This document shows, in pieces, positions 1 through 8,924 of a stretch of DNA of 44,184 nucleotides. A model generated the notes under the pieces. The model did no database searches. It was not told the origin of the DNA and was given only the letters and a program-made list of their open reading frames with translations. Numbering within the stretch: position 1 is the first letter of the stretch; every line of letters starts with the position of its first letter. The DNA is from CAZVWQ01 sp964631275 (GTDB lineage: Bacteria; Patescibacteriota; JACMRA01): the NCBI GenBank assembly GCA_964631275.1, contig CAZVWQ010000010.1:1-44184 (forward strand), in the 5' to 3' direction. The translations under genes were made by a program, and so were the position numbers.

Positions 1-30
1 CAAGTATTTATGGTATTTACTTGATACTAG

Positions 31-117
31 TTAAAACTTTGGGGGTGTAAGGGTTGAATGCCCTTGCGGAACATCTGGTCTAGTACTTAAATTTACACCT
101 GCTATTTGTTCTTCCAT
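31..117 (-). CDS. Possible 28-residue ORF, unknown
   Basis: A tiny open frame (begins MEEQIAG, ends LTPPKF) runs from an ATG at 115-117 to a TAA at 31-33. It lies last in a run of three minus-strand frames at the left edge of the window. It has no recognisable domain and no Shine-Dalgarno site. The base composition is richer in G and C than the flanking spacer, which is the only hint of coding. It may equally be non-coding. Confidence 0.15.
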   Translation of the reverse strand: MEEQIAGVNLSTRPDVPQGHSTLTPPKF

Positions 118-155
118 AATAATAATTTTAATTATATTTTTTTATTCAATAAATA

Positions 156-347
156 TTAATTTTCCTTTAACCTATCACACTTTTTTACTTTTGTAAATAG
201 TTTATAACTTTCTTCTTTAATCATTACTGCCATAGCCCCGTTAAAAATTCTCTGCAAATAAGGAAGTTGTTTCTTATGAAGTAGAGAATTTAGGGGCGGC
301 ATATAATGAATTAAGTATCTGCTCCGTTTTGGATTTTCTTTTGCCAT
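156..347 (-). CDS. Small hypothetical protein, 63 aa
   Basis: This is a basic 63-residue frame with a mildly hydrophobic central patch (GAMAVMI) and a lysine-rich C-terminus. It starts inside the 3' end of the next gene upstream on the same strand, overlapping it by 37 bp, which would allow coupled translation. I recognise no family. The overlap is longer than the 4-11 bp overlaps seen elsewhere in this window, so the true start could be the internal Met at residue 16, or the frame may not be coding at all. Confidence 0.3.
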   Translation of the reverse strand: MAKENPKRSRYLIHYMPPLNSLLHKKQLPYLQRIFNGAMAVMIKEESYKLFTKVKKCDRLKEN

Positions 348-661
348 TCTTTTTCCCTTTCAGTAAAGAAAGCCGACCAAGCCTCATCGAACTTTGGTCC
401 TAGATCTTCGTATTTACTGAAGACATCAGTGTCATTAGAGGCCATTCTAGCGGCTTTGACTCGCATGGCGTCTTTTTTGCTGTATTTTCTTTCGACATAA
501 TCTTCGATCCATCTAGCAAAATAATCTAGACATTCCTCCACGATATTTTCTCTTTCTTTTTCGGGTAGATCCAAGATCCCTACTCCGACAATACTCATCA
601 CTAGACCATCGAGCATAGACAAATAATCTTTTTGTTCATCTGTTAATTGAATTTGAGACAT
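311..661 (-). CDS. Hypothetical acidic helical protein, 116 aa
   Basis: This protein of unknown function looks soluble and largely alpha-helical, with many charged residues (EKERENIVEE, YVERKYSKKDAMR). It has no signal peptide or membrane segment. Codons are better mixed than in the surrounding AT-rich spacer (for example GGT, GCC, TCG), which supports real coding. It begins MSQIQLTDEQKDYL. The length suggests a small cytoplasmic adaptor or regulatory protein, but nothing in the sequence identifies a partner. No close promoter match is visible in the 418-bp gap upstream. Confidence 0.7.
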   Translation of the reverse strand: MSQIQLTDEQKDYLSMLDGLVMSIVGVGILDLPEKERENIVEECLDYFARWIEDYVERKYSKKDAMRVKAARMASNDTDVFSKYEDLGPKFDEAWSAFFTEREKEWQKKIQNGADT

Positions 662-888
662 ATTTATATAATAATATTAGTTAACCATAACCTCTCTAAA
701 ATAAAGTATTTTTTTTGAAAAAAAGTTATAAACATTACAATTAAATTAAATTTTAGTTTAAAAAATACATACTGGCAAGCCAAATCTTAACTTTGACAGT
801 TTTATGTCTTAATGTTTCTCTAAAAAAATTTCAAGAATGACTCTTGTAATAAAAAATCTAACTTGATATTTAATATTCAGTCAGCTTA

Positions 889-1062
889 TAGAACCTATTT
901 GCTTGCTCTGTTGAATAGAGATTTTTAGGTTTTAATTATTTCAAAAATTCTAGTTTAGAATTCTTCTTAACCTGGTATTTTAGATTTTCTTATCCAAAAT
1001 CAACTACACACAGCTCCTTAATTTTTAGTTTTAAAATAACAAAATATTTCAAATAAGTTCTT
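889..1062 (+). repeat. Family C repeat, copy C1
   Basis: This ~174-bp element lies in the 418-bp gap between the left-edge genes and the glycyl-tRNA synthetase gene. Its ends form an imperfect inverted repeat: GAACCTATTTG on the left and the complement of GAACTTATTTG on the right. The left end is preceded by TA. The internal core (TTTCAAAAATT, TATTTTAGATTTTCTTAT) recurs at 19.2, 25.1, 29.5 and 35.2 kb. This uninterrupted copy serves as the empty-site reference for the interrupted copies C3 and C5. The rest of the gap (662-888) is AT-rich with no other structure I can support. Confidence 0.7.
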
Positions 1063-1091
1063 GTATTAAAGGCACAAACTTGACCAAAATT

Positions 1092-2486
1092 ATGTCTCAA
1101 TTCAACCAAAAAACTATTGCTGATTTTGCAAAACGTAAGGGCTTTGTCTATCCTGGCTCTGAGATCTACGGCGGCCTCGCTAACACTTGGGATTACGGAC
1201 CAAAAGGAGTATTACTTAAAGAAAACCTAAAAAAAGCCTGGAAAGAATTTTTTATCCACGAGCGTACCGACATGCTAGAATTAGACGCTGGGATCTTCAT
1301 GAATCAAAAGGTTTGGGAGGCTAGCGGGCATACATCTGGCTTTAGCGACTGTCTAGTCGATGACAAAAAGGCTAAACACCGATTTCGGGCTGATCACCTA
1401 ATCGAAGACCAACTTGATATCGACGTCGAAGGCAAAAGCCCAGAAGAAATCACCCAGATAATCAGAGATAACAAACTCAAAAATCCAATTACTCAAGAAG
1501 AAGGAGACTGGACCGAAGCTCGCTACATGAACCTCATGTTTGAAACCAACAGAGACAAAGTTGGTAACGACCCTAGTCAAAGAATTTATTTAAGGCCCGA
1601 GACCGCTCAAGGTATGTTTGTCCAGTTTAGGAATATCCTACAGACCGAAAGACCTAAGCTACCCTTTGGATTAGGCCAAGTTGGTAAAGCTTTCCGCAAC
1701 GAAATTACCCCAGGTAACTTTATGTATCGTGTTGTTGAATTTGAGCAGATGGAGATTGAATATTTCATCAAACCTCCAGAGAATGACAATCAATGGAATA
1801 ATTACTTTGAGTGGTGGCTAAATAAGCAATGGGAGTTTCTGACTGTTAAGCTTGGTTTTAAAGAAAAAAATCTAAATAAATATGAACACTCTAAAGAAAA
1901 ACTTTCTCATTATTCTAAGCGAACTGTAGATATCGAATACAACTTTCCTTTTGGTTTCAAAGAATTATCCGGACTAGCCTACCGCACTGACTTTGACCTC
2001 AAGCAGCACCAAGAGCATTCTGGCCAAAACCTAGAATACACCGATCCAGAAACTGGTGACAAATATCTTCCACATGTGATGGAGCCAACTATTGGGGTCG
2101 ATAGATTATTCTTTGCTAGTCTATGTGAATTCTACGACGAAGAAAAAATAACTAACTCTAAAGGCGAAACCGAAACCAGAATTGTCTGCAGATTTCCTAC
2201 CCACCTAGCCCCACACAAGATTGCTATTTTGCCTCTAATGAAAAAAGATGGTCTTAAAGAAAAAGCTGAAGAAATTTTTGTAGATCTAAGAAAAAAAGGT
2301 CTTATGTGCGACTACGACGAAGCTGGCTCAATCGGCAAAAGATACCGAAGACAAGACGAAAACGGAACTCCCAAATGCGTCACTATCGACTATGATACCA
2401 TGAAGGATGGAACTGTAACTATTAGAGATAGAGATATCATGGACCAAAAAAGAATCAAGATAGAAGAAATTAAAAACCTAACCTAA
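1092..2486 (+). CDS. glyQS: Glycyl-tRNA synthetase, class II alpha2 type
   Basis: It charges tRNA-Gly with glycine. The 464-residue length is that of the homodimeric bacterial/archaeal-type enzyme rather than the GlyQ/GlyS heterotetramer. It opens with the family N-terminus (KRKGFVYPGSEIYGG, then TWDYGPKG). It contains the motif-2 region (GKAFRNEITPGNFMYR, then EFEQMEIEYF), motif 3 (MEPTIGVDRLFF), and a C-terminal anticodon-binding domain starting near APHKIAILPL. I chose the ATG at 1092. An in-frame TTG at 1080 has an AAAGG seven bases upstream and would add four residues, so it remains possible. Codon use in the first half is more GC-rich than in most neighbours, as expected of a well-expressed gene. 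It is convergent with the next gene. Confidence 0.95.
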   Translation: MSQFNQKTIADFAKRKGFVYPGSEIYGGLANTWDYGPKGVLLKENLKKAWKEFFIHERTDMLELDAGIFMNQKVWEASGHTSGFSDCLVDDKKAKHRFRADHLIEDQLDIDVEGKSPEEITQIIRDNKLKNPITQEEGDWTEARYMNLMFETNRDKVGNDPSQRIYLRPETAQGMFVQFRNILQTERPKLPFGLGQVGKAFRNEITPGNFMYRVVEFEQMEIEYFIKPPENDNQWNNYFEWWLNKQWEFLTVKLGFKEKNLNKYEHSKEKLSHYSKRTVDIEYNFPFGFKELSGLAYRTDFDLKQHQEHSGQNLEYTDPETGDKYLPHVMEPTIGVDRLFFASLCEFYDEEKITNSKGETETRIVCRFPTHLAPHKIAILPLMKKDGLKEKAEEIFVDLRKKGLMCDYDEAGSIGKRYRRQDENGTPKCVTIDYDTMKDGTVTIRDRDIMDQKRIKIEEIKNLT

Positions 2487-2592
2487 ATAAAAAATAGTCA
2501 TACCTCAAGCTCTTTGAAAAAGATTTACTTTAAACGTGTATACTTAAAAAACCTAAGTCGTGCATGAATAAAAATCATGGTGTCAATTAAAT

Positions 2593-3447
2593 CTAATTAA
2601 TCCTTGTAAAAATTAACCCACAGCGACCTTCAAAAAAACTAAAACCTAAATCTTGATAAGCCTTAGCTAATTTTTGTTTAGAGCTAGAAAGTGAGCAATA
2701 TTTTGATTCAGAAAAATTTTGTCGCCAATATTCCAATCCACTAGCAACCAAAACTGGAAGCTTTTTTCCTTGAAACTTACTCTGGCTATATCTTCCTCCC
2801 ACTGAATGAATTTGTATATCCTCACCTAAATTAACCAAACTCAAACTACCGACAATTTGTTTATTTTTGTCTTTAATAATCAAAGCATGAGTCTTAGAAT
2901 CACCTAAAGAAAGTTTAATTTTTTCTTTTATTTTTTGAATTTTGATAGGTTTTGGCTCAATGATTATTTCACCTTCTTCCATAAAGTAACTATTGCCAAA
3001 AGATTCAACCATAATCTGCTTTAGAAGCTCAGCTTGAGAATTATCTACAACCTTCTCATAGCTAAATTGAGATTCGTAAGTATCCCAACAAGCTAAAGGA
3101 AAATTAGTACAAACCTGATTTAATCTTTGTTTATTGATTTTAAAAAAATTAGTGTCGTAATCTTTGATTTCAAACTGGTTATTTAAATTTTTTGAGAGAA
3201 TAGAAAAACTTTTTTTTAGATTATATTTGTCTTCAGATTTATTAAAGATAACCCTTATCTTTGTAACTCCTTTGTCAATTTCTGATTTTTTGGTTTCCAA
3301 AAATTTATCTAAATCTTCTTGACTATAACCTTCCTGTAGAATCAGATAGCGAGCACTATCAGGAGTATTAAAATAAAATATTGAAGACATTTTATAGTAT
3401 TTATGAAATAATAAGAACTTAAACTTTCTAAAATAATCAAAAACCAT
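2593..3447 (-). CDS. GNAT-family N-acetyltransferase, 284 aa
   Basis: The C-terminal half (about residues 175-284) reads as a GNAT fold. A beta-strand stretch (HALIIKDKNKQIVGSLSL) leads to a region like the acetyl-CoA loop (GRYSQSKFQGKKLPVLVASG), then the usual C-terminal helix and strand (AKAYQDLGFSFFEGRCGLIF). The N-terminal half is not recognisable and may bind the substrate. Two starts are plausible. The ATG at 3447 has GAAGAGAG about eight bases upstream. The ATG at 3390 (MSSIFYFN) would remove an odd basic and aromatic N-terminus. Repeat A1 lies directly upstream and contains a TATAAT (complement of 3481-3486). The substrate cannot be inferred. Confidence 0.7.
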   Translation of the reverse strand: MVFDYFRKFKFLLFHKYYKMSSIFYFNTPDSARYLILQEGYSQEDLDKFLETKKSEIDKGVTKIRVIFNKSEDKYNLKKSFSILSKNLNNQFEIKDYDTNFFKINKQRLNQVCTNFPLACWDTYESQFSYEKVVDNSQAELLKQIMVESFGNSYFMEEGEIIIEPKPIKIQKIKEKIKLSLGDSKTHALIIKDKNKQIVGSLSLVNLGEDIQIHSVGGRYSQSKFQGKKLPVLVASGLEYWRQNFSESKYCSLSSSKQKLAKAYQDLGFSFFEGRCGLIFTRIN

Positions 3448-3460
3448 GTTCTAAACTCTC

Positions 3461-3570
3461 TTCGCTAATATTTAGGAATAATTATATTTTTTAAGAATTT
3501 ATCTTAAATAAAAGATTTATTTTCTTATGAAGAGCTAAATTGAGGGTAATAGTAAACGGATTAGGTGTAA
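3461..3570 (+). repeat. Family A repeat, copy A1
   Basis: This ~110-bp relative of the copies at 33.7 and 35.3 kb shares the central blocks ATCTTAAATAAA and ATGAAGAGCTAAATT and the right end GGGTAATAGTAAACGGATT. The left end is degenerate. It sits just upstream of the GNAT gene start. It heads a 530-bp gap (3448-3977) that also holds copies F1, B1 and D1. Confidence 0.65.
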
Positions 3571-3585
3571 AGATTTTTAAATGAT

Positions 3586-3640
3586 AGTTAATTTTTTGTA
3601 AAAAGTTAATGTAAGTCGACATGAGAATAAGTATGGCACT
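3586..3640 (+). repeat. Family F repeat, copy F1
   Basis: A ~50-bp block (GTTAATTTTTTGTAAAAAGT, then ATGTAAGT) matches a block at 19544-19597 with scattered mismatches. No terminal inverted repeat is evident. Confidence 0.4.
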
Positions 3641-3671
3641 TTTACTACTATATACAAACTAGTTTAAAAAT

Positions 3672-3760
3672 TAGCCTTGTCTCATAACTCAGATTTACAA
3701 AGTTTTAATCCTATAAAACAGTTATTAAGCAGCAGTAAAATAGGTTTTGAGACATAATTA
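3672..3760 (+). repeat. Family B repeat, copy B1 (MITE-like)
   Basis: An 89-bp element bounded by TA on both sides. The left end GCCTTGTCTCATAAC is an imperfect inverted match to the right end GGTTTTGAGACATAATTA, sharing TGTCTCA and AAC. Close copies occur at 19.9, 21.6 and 25.0 kb. It overlaps no credible gene. Confidence 0.75.
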
Positions 3761-3831
3761 TTTTGTAATTCTTAAAGTTGAATTTGATGAGAATTCTATG
3801 TTTAAATGTCAAAACTGACAATGATTTGAGT

Positions 3832-3930
3832 ATATGTAGGGTTTTACAACAAACTTTAGATAAATTATTAGCTATTAAATTTCTTTTAAAGAAACTTAAA
3901 AAATCTAAAATGTCTAAGCCACTCATGGAT
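3832..3930 (+). repeat. Family D repeat, copy D1
   Basis: About 100 bp resembling 19402-19498. Both contain AACTTT followed by TTATTAGCTATTAA, a TCTTTTA tract, and AATGTCTAAG followed by ATGAATTAG or ATGGATTAG. A weaker relative of the last block lies at 2540-2570 between glyQS and the GNAT gene. Confidence 0.5.
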
Positions 3931-3977
3931 TAGTTATAAAAATTAACAAAAAAAGTTTTTTGAGGTATAAGATAAAA

Positions 3978-4661
3978 CTAAAAAATCTCTCTACGATCCT
4001 CTAAAGCTTTAGCCATTGTAGCTTGGTCTAAAGTTTCTGGGTTATAGTACAAAGGCAACCCTTGAGCAAGTTTGGTGATTTTAATTTTAGAATCTAAGTT
4101 TTTTTGGACAAGGTATTCTTTGATATAGGCAGTTGTAGCCTCAGCAGCAAACCCAGCTTTAAAAAAAACTATTAACTCAATCTTGTCTATGTATTGTTTA
4201 CTGGTTTGAGGTAGTTGATTTCTGACTTTAAGTTCTTCGATTAAAGGTTTCATTCTTTTATCAAAAAAATCTCCAAGCTTGGTATTTTCTGGAAAAATAT
4301 TTTCAAGTGGAGAAATAAGCTTGTCTAAAACATGATATCTGCCGTTATAAATTCCACTTCTCTCTAGTGTTAAAACATCAAGTTGAGTCTCCACAAAACA
4401 AACTTGAAATTTATTTCTGTATTTATTCTTACAAATTTCGCAAAGAACAGGAGTATCAGTTTCTTTTTTTTCTGCAAAAAAACCACACTCTTCACAAATT
4501 TTAACTCTAGTTTTTACTTTTTTTATATTTTCTAAAAAACTAACATACTCTTCTGACTCAAGACTAAGTATATCCAAAGCTAATTTTTGACTACTTTTTT
4601 TACCAATTCCAGGAAACGATCTAAAATTTTCAGCTAAATTTTCTATAGCAACGGGAAGCAT
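3978..4661 (-). CDS. recR: Recombination mediator RecR
   Basis: RecR acts with RecF/RecO to load RecA on gapped DNA. Visible features are an N-terminal helix-hairpin-helix (FRSFPGIGKKSSQKLA, residues 13-28), a four-cysteine zinc site (C56, C59, C74, C77), and the Toprim start with its acidic residue in VCFVET followed by GRYHVLDKLISPL. The protein is 227 residues, longer than the usual ~200. The second Toprim motif is altered: the expected NPT-x-EGEATA reads FKAGFAAEATTAYI, with the Glu kept, and the usual glycine-rich GLPxG segment reads GLPLYYN. The gene lies 72 bp downstream of prfA on the same strand. A pairing with dnaX, common elsewhere, is not seen. Confidence 0.88.
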   Translation of the reverse strand: MLPVAIENLAENFRSFPGIGKKSSQKLALDILSLESEEYVSFLENIKKVKTRVKICEECGFFAEKKETDTPVLCEICKNKYRNKFQVCFVETQLDVLTLERSGIYNGRYHVLDKLISPLENIFPENTKLGDFFDKRMKPLIEELKVRNQLPQTSKQYIDKIELIVFFKAGFAAEATTAYIKEYLVQKNLDSKIKITKLAQGLPLYYNPETLDQATMAKALEDRREIF

Positions 4662-4733
4662 AAATTAAATAATGATAATTAATTTCTAAATATTTTAAAA
4701 TTTATTTTTAAGGATTTTTTAGCAGGGATAATT

Positions 4734-5822
4734 TTAATCATTAAACTCTTCTTTTTGAGAAATATTTTCTAAATTTCTTTCGGCTTCGATTTTTTTAATG
4801 TCTTCAATAACTTCCAAAATATCACCGTTCATGATATTTAGTAATTGGTTCCAGCTGTTGTTATACCTGTGATCAGTTAATCTATCTTGAGGAAAATTAT
4901 AAGTTCTAATTTTTTCGCTTCGATCAGCTGCACCAACTTGCTCTTTACGTTTGCTAGCTTCTTCAGCTAACCTCTGCTTTTCATAGTAGTCAAATACTCT
5001 AGCAGTTAAGATCCGTATGCAATTTTCTCGATTTTGAATTTGGTTTTTTTCTGAAGCACTAGCTTCAATTCCAGTTGGTTTGTGGCGCATTTTTACAGCC
5101 GAGTAAGTTGTATTAACACTCTGTCCTCCATGACCAGAAGCCATGGCAATCATAATCTCTACATCATCCATATTAAGTTTGAAATCGTTATTACCTTCAA
5201 TAAGTGGCATAATAGCTACACTTACTGTAGAAGTATGGATCCTCCCCTGCTTTTCAGTTTCTGGTACTCTTTGTACCCGATGTACTCCACCTTCATATTT
5301 GAACCAGCTGTATGCTGCCTCTCCTTTAACTTCAGCAATTACTTCTTTATATCCTCCTAGAGAGTTTTCGTTGAAACTAACAACTTTTAGCTTTAGGCCA
5401 ACTTTATCAGCCATATAATTATACATTCTGAGCATCTCAGCAGCAAACAAACTACTCTCATCACCACCAGCTCCAGCTCTAATTTCTAAATAAATATCGT
5501 CATCATCGTGAGGGTTGCTAGGACTTAAATATCCTAAGAGCTTTGTTTCGATTTCAGTTAATTCTTTATTTTTTTCTCCGATGTCTAATTTTGTTAGTTC
5601 TAAAAGCTCCTCTTCAGATTGATCCAAAATCTCTAATAATTGCCTATTTTTACTGAGAGTTTTTTCTAAAGATTCTATTTGGTTAGCTAGTTCAAATTGA
5701 ACCTGTAATTTTTTTTGTTCTTTGGAAATTTTAATTATCTCTTCAGTATCCTGAGTGCTAGCTAGTTTTTGATTATTTTCGTTATAAGCATTTTTAATCT
5801 TATTAAGAGGCAGTCGTGACAT
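4734..5822 (-). CDS. prfA: Peptide chain release factor 1
   Basis: It releases finished peptides at UAA and UAG codons. The catalytic GGQ is in SGHGGQSVN. The stop-codon reading motif is PET in RVPETEKQGRIHTS, which fits the PxT of RF1 and not the SPF of RF2. At 362 residues it matches the family length, with an N-terminal coiled-coil domain (about 1-110) followed by the conserved EIRAGAGGDE segment. UGA ends only two genes here, and the RF2 needed for it is not in this window. The prmC methyltransferase often found next to prfA is absent. Downstream is recR. Confidence 0.95.
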   Translation of the reverse strand: MSRLPLNKIKNAYNENNQKLASTQDTEEIIKISKEQKKLQVQFELANQIESLEKTLSKNRQLLEILDQSEEELLELTKLDIGEKNKELTEIETKLLGYLSPSNPHDDDDIYLEIRAGAGGDESSLFAAEMLRMYNYMADKVGLKLKVVSFNENSLGGYKEVIAEVKGEAAYSWFKYEGGVHRVQRVPETEKQGRIHTSTVSVAIMPLIEGNNDFKLNMDDVEIMIAMASGHGGQSVNTTYSAVKMRHKPTGIEASASEKNQIQNRENCIRILTARVFDYYEKQRLAEEASKRKEQVGAADRSEKIRTYNFPQDRLTDHRYNNSWNQLLNIMNGDILEVIEDIKKIEAERNLENISQKEEFND

Positions 5823-6129
5823 GAGTGGTTGAAATTGAGTTTTGTTTTAAAATTTTATACCAAAGCCTAAGATTAATTAGGTTTTATAAATCAAATTTGT
5901 AAAGTTTTATACCTAAAAGATAAATTTTGAGATACGATTATTATTATAAAAAAATATTGCAAAGGTTTTGAAATATCAATTAAAGGCTTAATTAACTTAA
6001 TAATAATAAAGCAAGAAACTAATCTTTGGCAAATTAAAGTAATCTTACCTTGCACCTTTTGGATTTAATCAGTAGCTTGGTAAACTTCCAAAAGCAACTT
6101 AAGTTTTGAATCTGAATTAAAAAAATACT
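5823..6129. other. 307-bp spacer with family B fragments
   Basis: The spacer between prfA and the large membrane-protein gene has no credible ORF. Around 5900-5945 a block (GTAAAGTTTTATACC, then TTTTGAGATACGATTATT) resembles the right half of family B. Otherwise it is AT-rich with no clear structure. Confidence 0.4.
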
Positions 6130-8790
6130 CTAAAATTCAAATACAAAAATATCTTCTGACTTAGTATAGTTCTGACCCTCTACAGAAGACAAATTAAAAG
6201 CTAAGCTTACCACCTGACTACTTGATTTAATATCTACAACCACAAATTTTATCAAATTAGCTTCTAGTTCTTCAATTAGATTTTGGTAATTAGATCTATC
6301 TGGGTCACTTATATAGCGAACAAAACTATTTTCTAGACTAAAAGATTGGCTGTCACTAGGTCTTAGTTTAAGCTCTTCTCCAGATCTTCTATATGTATAT
6401 TCTTGAGGGCTAAAAATTGGACAAGTAACTAAAGTTTGATAAGCTTGACCAAGCTGTTTGTCAGTATAATTATCAAAAGACACTGAGTTATAAAAATCCA
6501 AGGGATAAACCAAAACTCTATCTTCAGAGCTACATTTAGAATTTAACTCAGATATTATCTGTGGCTCTTTGTAATAATTAACATAAACACTCAAAAAATA
6601 AAAATTACTCATAAAAACTACAACCCAAAATCCGAAACTAAAATTATAAAGCCAAGTTAATTTGTTTAATTTACTTACAATATAGACAAAAAAAGTTACT
6701 ACACTAGCACCCAAAAAACTATAAATTGTACCATTAATTAAATACATATAGTTGATAGATAATCCGTAGAATAAATTATTTATTAAGCTAAATATCCCCC
6801 AATAACCAAATCCTAAAATAACAAAAACAATTATCACAGACAAAGACAAATAATAAGTTCTGCTATTAAGTTTATCCTTATTCAAAAAACCAACCCAACC
6901 AAGAATAGCAAGATTTATAATAAAAATTAACCTAACTAAACTACCCTCAGCAAAAATTGAACTGACTATTGGCTGCTCTTTATTTAACCTAATAATTTCA
7001 GGATGTTTATTTTGTTCAAAGTAATTAATACCGATAATAGCTTCGGTTGGATCAGTTGGAGAATTAAAAGAAATTACATCTGACCTAACACTACTACGAA
7101 CCACTAAGTCTGGATACCTGTTAAAAACTACAAACACCGATCCCAAAAGAAAAGCTAATGTTAAAAATAAAAATTTTAATTTAACAAGTATTTTTATAAT
7201 TGTAAATTTAGTAATTTTTGGAGAATAAATCTCATGATTTTCTATGATTTCATCCTGCATAAAACTATTCCTAAAATAAACAAATCCTAAAACTCCCAAA
7301 ACCACAATCAAAACTAAACTCAAAGTTTCGGTGGCTAAATAACTCAAAGCAAATATCAGCAAACTAGATGAGGTTACAAAGTTTACAAAATCTTTATTCA
7401 AAAATCCATCTTTTGGTTTTTTAGAGTTCCTAATATATCTAAAAATCAAATACACTAAAGCCACCAAAATTGACTGAATTATAGTTATAGAAATATTTCC
7501 ATCAAAAAAAGAACTAAAAGTAAGTGGATTAAAAATTAGAATCAAGCTACTAAACCAAATAAATAATCTAACCAAAATAGCTGGATTAGGATTGATTAAG
7601 TAAGCGATTTTTTTTATATAGATGTATGTAATTAAAAAACTAAATAAATAAGTTAACTGAAAAAAAGTATTATAAACCATCATCGAATTCAAACCAGAAA
7701 AATAATTATAAACTTTAATAACTAAATACTCAAACTTCCAAAGATTATTAGATAATCCGTCAAAGCTATCTAACATAACCCAATGAGTAAAAAACACTTG
7801 TTGTTTTAGGTTAAAAACTAATAAGCAAAATAAACCAGTCAAACTAAAGAAAATTCCATCAAAAGATAATAGATCAAAGTCAGAATTACTAATTTCTAAA
7901 TTTTGGTTTTCTAGTTCAGTACTATCATAGTTGTTTTTTGTAAGGGTATAACCTGGTCTGTAAAGAATTTCTTTAGAATCTGATTCTTGATAAGAAAATT
8001 CTAATTGGCTAGCGTCTGTAACATTTTCAAACTCTGGAGCTACAGGTTTAGATAATTTAGGAACTTCTTGTTGTTTTGCTTTCTCAATTAACTTTTGTAT
8101 ATAATCCTCATCTGGGTTAAAACTAAGGTTTAATTTTGATGTTGCTGGACTAATACTTGCTTGAGATTGAAATATTTGATCATTAGTAGGCTCAGCAAAA
8201 ACTTCGATTTCGGTTTCAGGTATTCTTTTGATTTCTTTCAAAATAGACTCTTGAGAACTACCTTGTAGAAGCTTTAATTGTTTAATTTTTTCATTTTGTT
8301 TAGCTAGATTCTCTCTCTCATCATAAGTTAAATATCCTTTGAGCAAAGGATTGCTGTTAAGTAGTAGTGGATCTTCATAAAAGATACCATGCTTTAGGCC
8401 GTTTCGTAGAAAATTAAAATTAGGATGTACTAGCCATTTTTGTAATTCATAAATCCATAGATTAATATTAAAATATCTTAATACTTCTAAGATAACTAAA
8501 GCTGATAAATTAAAATAAGTATAAACTGTAGCTTCTTCTGCAAAATCTTCTAATCCAAAATAAATAAATATTGGAATGCTAATGATCAGTGTTACAGAAG
8601 TAAAGGCCAAAGGCAATGTACCCCAGCCAAATATAGCCCAAGCAATAAAACTCAAAATCCAAAAAAAATTTTGAAAATTATTTAGATAGTTAATAAATGC
8701 ACTCAAAAATAAAACTATAAACAAAGCTAATTTTTGGTTTTTCCAAATTTTACCACTTCTAGCTAAAATAAATTTTAAATAAAAAAACAT
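6130..8790 (-). CDS. Large polytopic membrane protein, 886 aa, GT-C-like
   Basis: Not assigned to a named family. The order is a cluster of N-terminal hydrophobic helices (about residues 20-115), a charged and probably cytoplasmic segment (about 130-300, rich in E, K, Q and S), about ten further membrane helices (about 305-735), and a soluble C-terminal domain (about 740-886). The C-terminus contains LIEELEANLIKFVVVD. This recalls the 'residues cannot be/are known' tail strand seen after the membrane domain of GT-C-like envelope proteins, and a similar stretch (LLGVKYIIQS) occurs in the 1235-residue protein at the right end of this window. A lipid-linked sugar transfer role is inference only. 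It is divergently placed from the gene at 8925, with 134 bp between them. Confidence 0.75.
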   Translation of the reverse strand: MFFYLKFILARSGKIWKNQKLALFIVLFLSAFINYLNNFQNFFWILSFIAWAIFGWGTLPLAFTSVTLIISIPIFIYFGLEDFAEEATVYTYFNLSALVILEVLRYFNINLWIYELQKWLVHPNFNFLRNGLKHGIFYEDPLLLNSNPLLKGYLTYDERENLAKQNEKIKQLKLLQGSSQESILKEIKRIPETEIEVFAEPTNDQIFQSQASISPATSKLNLSFNPDEDYIQKLIEKAKQQEVPKLSKPVAPEFENVTDASQLEFSYQESDSKEILYRPGYTLTKNNYDSTELENQNLEISNSDFDLLSFDGIFFSLTGLFCLLVFNLKQQVFFTHWVMLDSFDGLSNNLWKFEYLVIKVYNYFSGLNSMMVYNTFFQLTYLFSFLITYIYIKKIAYLINPNPAILVRLFIWFSSLILIFNPLTFSSFFDGNISITIIQSILVALVYLIFRYIRNSKKPKDGFLNKDFVNFVTSSSLLIFALSYLATETLSLVLIVVLGVLGFVYFRNSFMQDEIIENHEIYSPKITKFTIIKILVKLKFLFLTLAFLLGSVFVVFNRYPDLVVRSSVRSDVISFNSPTDPTEAIIGINYFEQNKHPEIIRLNKEQPIVSSIFAEGSLVRLIFIINLAILGWVGFLNKDKLNSRTYYLSLSVIIVFVILGFGYWGIFSLINNLFYGLSINYMYLINGTIYSFLGASVVTFFVYIVSKLNKLTWLYNFSFGFWVVVFMSNFYFLSVYVNYYKEPQIISELNSKCSSEDRVLVYPLDFYNSVSFDNYTDKQLGQAYQTLVTCPIFSPQEYTYRRSGEELKLRPSDSQSFSLENSFVRYISDPDRSNYQNLIEELEANLIKFVVVDIKSSSQVVSLAFNLSSVEGQNYTKSEDIFVFEF

Positions 8791-8857
8791 TGTTTAAGTT
8801 ATATATCTTAATCTTAAGCCTTTATTATGACTCAAAATAGAATTTGACGATAAGTCT

Positions 8858-8886
8858 TTGACTTCAGGATTTTTTTGTGTTATAAT
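8858..8886 (+). promoter_or_regulatory. Strong sigma-70-type promoter for 8925 gene
   Basis: TTGACT at 8858-8863, a 17-bp spacer, then a perfect TATAAT at 8881-8886. Transcription would start near 8893, giving a ~32-nt leader that contains AAGG nine bases before the ATG. This is one of the few convincing ribosome binding sites in the window. Confidence 0.85.
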
Positions 8887-8924
8887 TAATCTAACATAAA
8901 ATTAAATTCTTAAGGTTATTATTT

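Noticed and set aside
3711..3926. 71-codon frame on the minus strand
   Set aside because: It lies wholly inside repeats B1 and D1 and is not kept in their other copies.
5082..5418. Two antisense frames within prfA
   Set aside because: They are shadows of a strongly conserved coding sequence on the other strand.
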